Shown: one piece after another, positions 8,728 through 10,546 of the stretch | Layout of the letters: the number at the start of each line of letters is the position of its first letter | Position numbering within the stretch: position 1 is the stretch's first letter | Source of the DNA: Desulfovibrionaceae bacterium UBA6814 | GTDB lineage: Bacteria; Desulfobacterota; Desulfovibrionia; Desulfovibrionales; Desulfovibrionaceae | Direction of reading: 5' to 3' | Length of the DNA: 10,546 nucleotides | NCBI GenBank assembly: GCA_002452635.1 | Contig: DKEU01000121.1 | Location: 16,525-27,070, forward strand | The notes under the pieces: model-generated | Told to the model about the DNA's origin: nothing | The model's input: the letters and a program-made list of their open reading frames with translations, nothing else | Databases searched by the model: none | Program-made: the position numbers and the translations under genes

Positions 8728-9921
8728 ATGAATGAAATCCTGAACCCATTCGTCCCCGGCGCGGGAGCACAACCGCCTGAACTTTCTGGCCGGGATGGTT
8801 TTCTAGATTCGGCAAGAATCCTGATTGCCCGCACAATTGCCAGGCGCTATGGGAAGTCTTTTATCGCGGTTGGGCTACGGGGTGTTGGCAAGACGGTTCT
8901 ATTAAACAGAGTTCGCCATGAAGCTGAAACGCAAGGATGTAGGGTAATTTACGTAGAATCGCATGAGGATAAACCTCTGCCACTGCTTCTTGCGCCGCAC
9001 CTAAGAAGAGTTCTCCTTGAACTTGATAGGCTTGGCGCAATCAACGAAAACGTAAAGAAGGCGCTTCGTGCGCTTCGTGGGTTTATTGGAACAATAAAAA
9101 TCACAACAGATACTGGATTTTCTCTTGAGATTGACCCAGAGCCCGGCGTTGCAGACAGTGGAGATATAGAGGCGGACCTCCCTGATCTATTTATTTCTCT
9201 AGGAAGGGCTGCAAATTCTAGAAGCATTACCATAGCCATTATCATAGACGAGATACAATACTTGACGATGAAGGAGTTGAGCGCCTTGGTTATGTCAATC
9301 CATAGGATATCACAAGAAAATCTTCCGATAGTTCTTATGGGGGCAGGCCTCCCTTTGCTTGTTGGAAAAATGGGAGAATCAAAAAGCTACGCGGAACGTC
9401 TATTTACTTTTCCAGAAATAGACGCACTTAATTATACAGAAGCATGTCGAGCGCTTAACGAACCCGCTTCGCAGCAGGATGTTACGTTTGATGAAGGAGC
9501 TTTAAAGAAAATATTCGATCTGACAAAAGGCTACCCATATTTCATCCAAGAGTGGGGATACGTAACGTGGAATGTGGCTCAACAATCCCCAATAAATGCG
9601 CTGGATGTGGATAAAGCAACCCCAAGAGCCATCGAAAGACTTGATGAAAGCTTTTTCCGGGTACGTTTTGACAGACTTACGCGCAGAGAAAAACAATATT
9701 TACGCGCCATGGCAGAGTTAGGGCCTGGTCCTCACAGATCAGGTGATATTGCAGAGAAACTCAATGTGAGAGTTCAAACGCTTGGACCATGCAGGTCTAA
9801 CTTAATATCCAAGGGAATGATTTTTAGCCCATCGTATGGTGACACAGCTTTTACTGTTCCGCTTTTTGACGAATACATGAAGAGAGTCATGCCTTTCGTC
9901 TCATGGGACGGCGAAGAATAG
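8728..9921 (+). CDS. Orphan STAND-like AAA/P-loop ATPase with C-terminal winged helix
   Basis: This is a 397-residue protein. The N-terminus NPFVPGAGAQPPELSGRD looks like a conserved family start, so the ATG at 8728 is probably right. No clear Shine-Dalgarno sequence precedes it. Walker A is GLRGVGKT at 49-56 and Walker B is IAIIIDE at 169-175 with catalytic Glu175. A sensor-like MGAGLP lies at 204-209 and the GxP-type motif KGYPYF at 267-272. Residues about 316-385 predict a winged helix-turn-helix (LTRREKQYLRAMAELG, then GDIAEKLNV). This architecture matches archaeal-ATPase/STAND-like proteins (AAA_16 type), whose activity is nucleotide-switched DNA or protein binding. Most are uncharacterised, and some act in defence or mobile-element control. 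All motifs are intact, so it is probably functional. It is the only gene of the AT-richer island. No effector domain or partner gene is present. Confidence 0.85.
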   Translation: MNEILNPFVPGAGAQPPELSGRDGFLDSARILIARTIARRYGKSFIAVGLRGVGKTVLLNRVRHEAETQGCRVIYVESHEDKPLPLLLAPHLRRVLLELDRLGAINENVKKALRALRGFIGTIKITTDTGFSLEIDPEPGVADSGDIEADLPDLFISLGRAANSRSITIAIIIDEIQYLTMKELSALVMSIHRISQENLPIVLMGAGLPLLVGKMGESKSYAERLFTFPEIDALNYTEACRALNEPASQQDVTFDEGALKKIFDLTKGYPYFIQEWGYVTWNVAQQSPINALDVDKATPRAIERLDESFFRVRFDRLTRREKQYLRAMAELGPGPHRSGDIAEKLNVRVQTLGPCRSNLISKGMIFSPSYGDTAFTVPLFDEYMKRVMPFVSWDGEE

Positions 9922-10020
9922 CGAGGTTCTTCAATAAATTGGTTGGGCAGCCAGAGGTGGTCTGTCTACGGATAGCCATTCGTTAGGATGCGTGACCACA
10001 CCCGACCGGATGCAGGCAAG

Positions 10021-10057
10021 AATAATAAACGGCCCGCCCCCTGCCGGGGACGGGCCG
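10021..10057 (-). terminator. Intrinsic terminator of the gap gene
   Basis: On the minus strand CGGCCCGTCCCC (10057-10046), loop GGCA, then GGGGGCGGGCCG (10041-10030) pair over 12 bases with one G-U wobble, followed by TTTATTATT (10029-10021). It starts 24 bases past the stop of the glyceraldehyde-3-phosphate dehydrogenase gene. The plus strand has the same stem with one A/C mismatch and a weaker CCTTTC tail. It may therefore also slow transcripts arriving from the ATPase gene. Confidence 0.85.
10027..10053. repeat. Right copy of the 27-base direct repeat
   Basis: This copy is identical to 8554-8580 except for C instead of T at its 18th base. It lies within the gap terminator and marks the right edge of the AT-richer island. 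Unlike the left copy, it retains full stem symmetry and so is probably the original site. Confidence 0.75.
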
Positions 10058-10081
10058 CCTTTCATCAATCGCGGACTGGGC

Positions 10082-10546
10082 CTACAGGCCCTTGTCCTCC
10101 ATGAACTTGCACAGGTCCGCCACCCGGCAGGAGTAGCCCCACTCGTTGTCGTACCAGGTCACCAGCTTGCAGAGGGTGTCGGTCTGCATCTTGGTGAACT
10201 CGGCCTCCACGATGCTGGAGCGCGGGTCGGCCTTGAAGTCCATGGACACCAGGGGCAGCTCGGAGAAGCCCAGGATGCCCTTGAGCTTGCCTTCGGCCGC
10301 CTCCTTGAGGGCCGCGCGCAGGGTGTCGGTGGTGGCGGGCTTCTTGAGCACCGCGGCGAAGTCCACCACCGAGACCGTGGGCGTGGGCACCCGCAGGGAG
10401 TAGCCGTCGATCTTGCCCTTGAGATCGGGCAGCACGATCCCCACCGCCTTGGCCGCGCCGGTGGAGGTGGGGATGATGTTCTGGGCCGCGGCCCGGGCCC
10501 GGCGCAGGTCCTTGTGCGGCAGGTCCAGGATGCGCTGGTCGTTGGT
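10082..10546 (-). CDS. gap: Glyceraldehyde-3-phosphate dehydrogenase, C-terminal part (5' end cut by window)
   Basis: The minus-strand frame is open from the right edge to a TAG at 10082-10084 and gives 154 residues, a little under half of a typical protein of about 335 residues. It starts at TNDQRILDLPHKDLRRARAA, which in the family directly follows the catalytic-domain His. It continues through NIIPTSTGAAKAVG (phosphate-binding region), GYSLRVPTPTVSVVDF and the highly conserved WYDNEWGYSCRVADL near the C-terminus. The NAD-binding domain and catalytic Cys lie outside the window. The enzyme oxidises and phosphorylates glyceraldehyde-3-phosphate in glycolysis, or runs in reverse in gluconeogenesis, in the cytosol. 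Its GC-rich codon use matches the host, unlike the neighbouring ATPase. A strong terminator follows. Confidence 0.97.
   Translation of the reverse strand, partial: TNDQRILDLPHKDLRRARAAAQNIIPTSTGAAKAVGIVLPDLKGKIDGYSLRVPTPTVSVVDFAAVLKKPATTDTLRAALKEAAEGKLKGILGFSELPLVSMDFKADPRSSIVEAEFTKMQTDTLCKLVTWYDNEWGYSCRVADLCKFMEDKGL

Larger units (their letters stand above)
8581..10026. mobile_element. AT-richer single-gene island between direct repeats, probable horizontal acquisition
   Basis: Between the two 27-base repeats the sequence changes character: one counted 60-base line (9001-9060) is about 42% G+C against about 70% for a line in the MuiA gene (3001-3060). Codon choice is also relaxed, with many A/T third positions. 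It holds one gene, the ATPase at 8728-9921. No transposase, integrase or terminal inverted repeats were found, so the mechanism is open. Flanks 8581-8727 and 9922-10026 are non-coding. The right one contains only a weak GTGGTC/GACCAC dyad (9957-9962, 9994-9999). Confidence 0.55.

Noticed and set aside
8581..10026. Search for terminal inverted repeats or an encoded transposase in the AT-richer island
   Set aside because: The ends do not match as inverted repeats and the only gene is the ATPase, so I do not call an insertion sequence.

Overview
The window comes from a GC-rich bacterium. One 60-base line counted inside the MuiA gene is about 70% G+C, and most third codon positions are G or C. 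The two-component proteins, a sigma-54-type promoter and a short GC-rich dispersed hairpin near 8450-8490 resemble Desulfovibrionaceae (Desulfovibrio and relatives). That assignment is inference at moderate confidence.

Left part (1-3717). A minus-strand gene, cut by the left edge, encodes a receiver domain followed by a histidine kinase (REC-HisKA-HATPase order). Across a roughly 320-base intergenic region lies a plus-strand gene for a 265-residue protein. Its N-terminal domain of about 109 residues is one I do not recognise, and its tail is a long Lys/Ala/Pro repeat resembling eukaryotic H1 or AlgP tails. The tail contains a perfect 48-base tandem duplication. Upstream of this gene are a near-consensus sigma-54 (-24/-12) site and a candidate sigma-70 promoter. 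A strong hairpin separates it from an exported MuiA-family (DUF4139) protein.

Middle part (3718-8440). A GC hairpin and a sigma-70-like promoter precede a 1145-residue membrane hybrid histidine kinase: periplasmic sensor, HAMP, three PAS domains, HisKA, HATPase_c and a C-terminal receiver. It converges, with a 3-base gap, on a minus-strand two-gene operon of an Lrp/AsnC regulator and a LysE/RhtB-type amino-acid exporter. The operon reads from a good promoter near 8405-8432.

Right part (8440-10546). A GC-rich hairpin-bearing intergenic region gives way abruptly to an AT-richer island; one counted line is about 42% G+C. The island carries a single gene for a STAND-like P-loop ATPase with a C-terminal winged helix. 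It is bounded on both sides by 27-base direct repeats with one mismatch. The right copy is the intrinsic terminator of a minus-strand glyceraldehyde-3-phosphate dehydrogenase gene, which runs off the right edge. The layout suggests that a compact, horizontally acquired one-gene unit sits at the gap terminator. This island and the sigma-54-linked Lys/Ala/Pro-tail protein are the two parts most worth following up.
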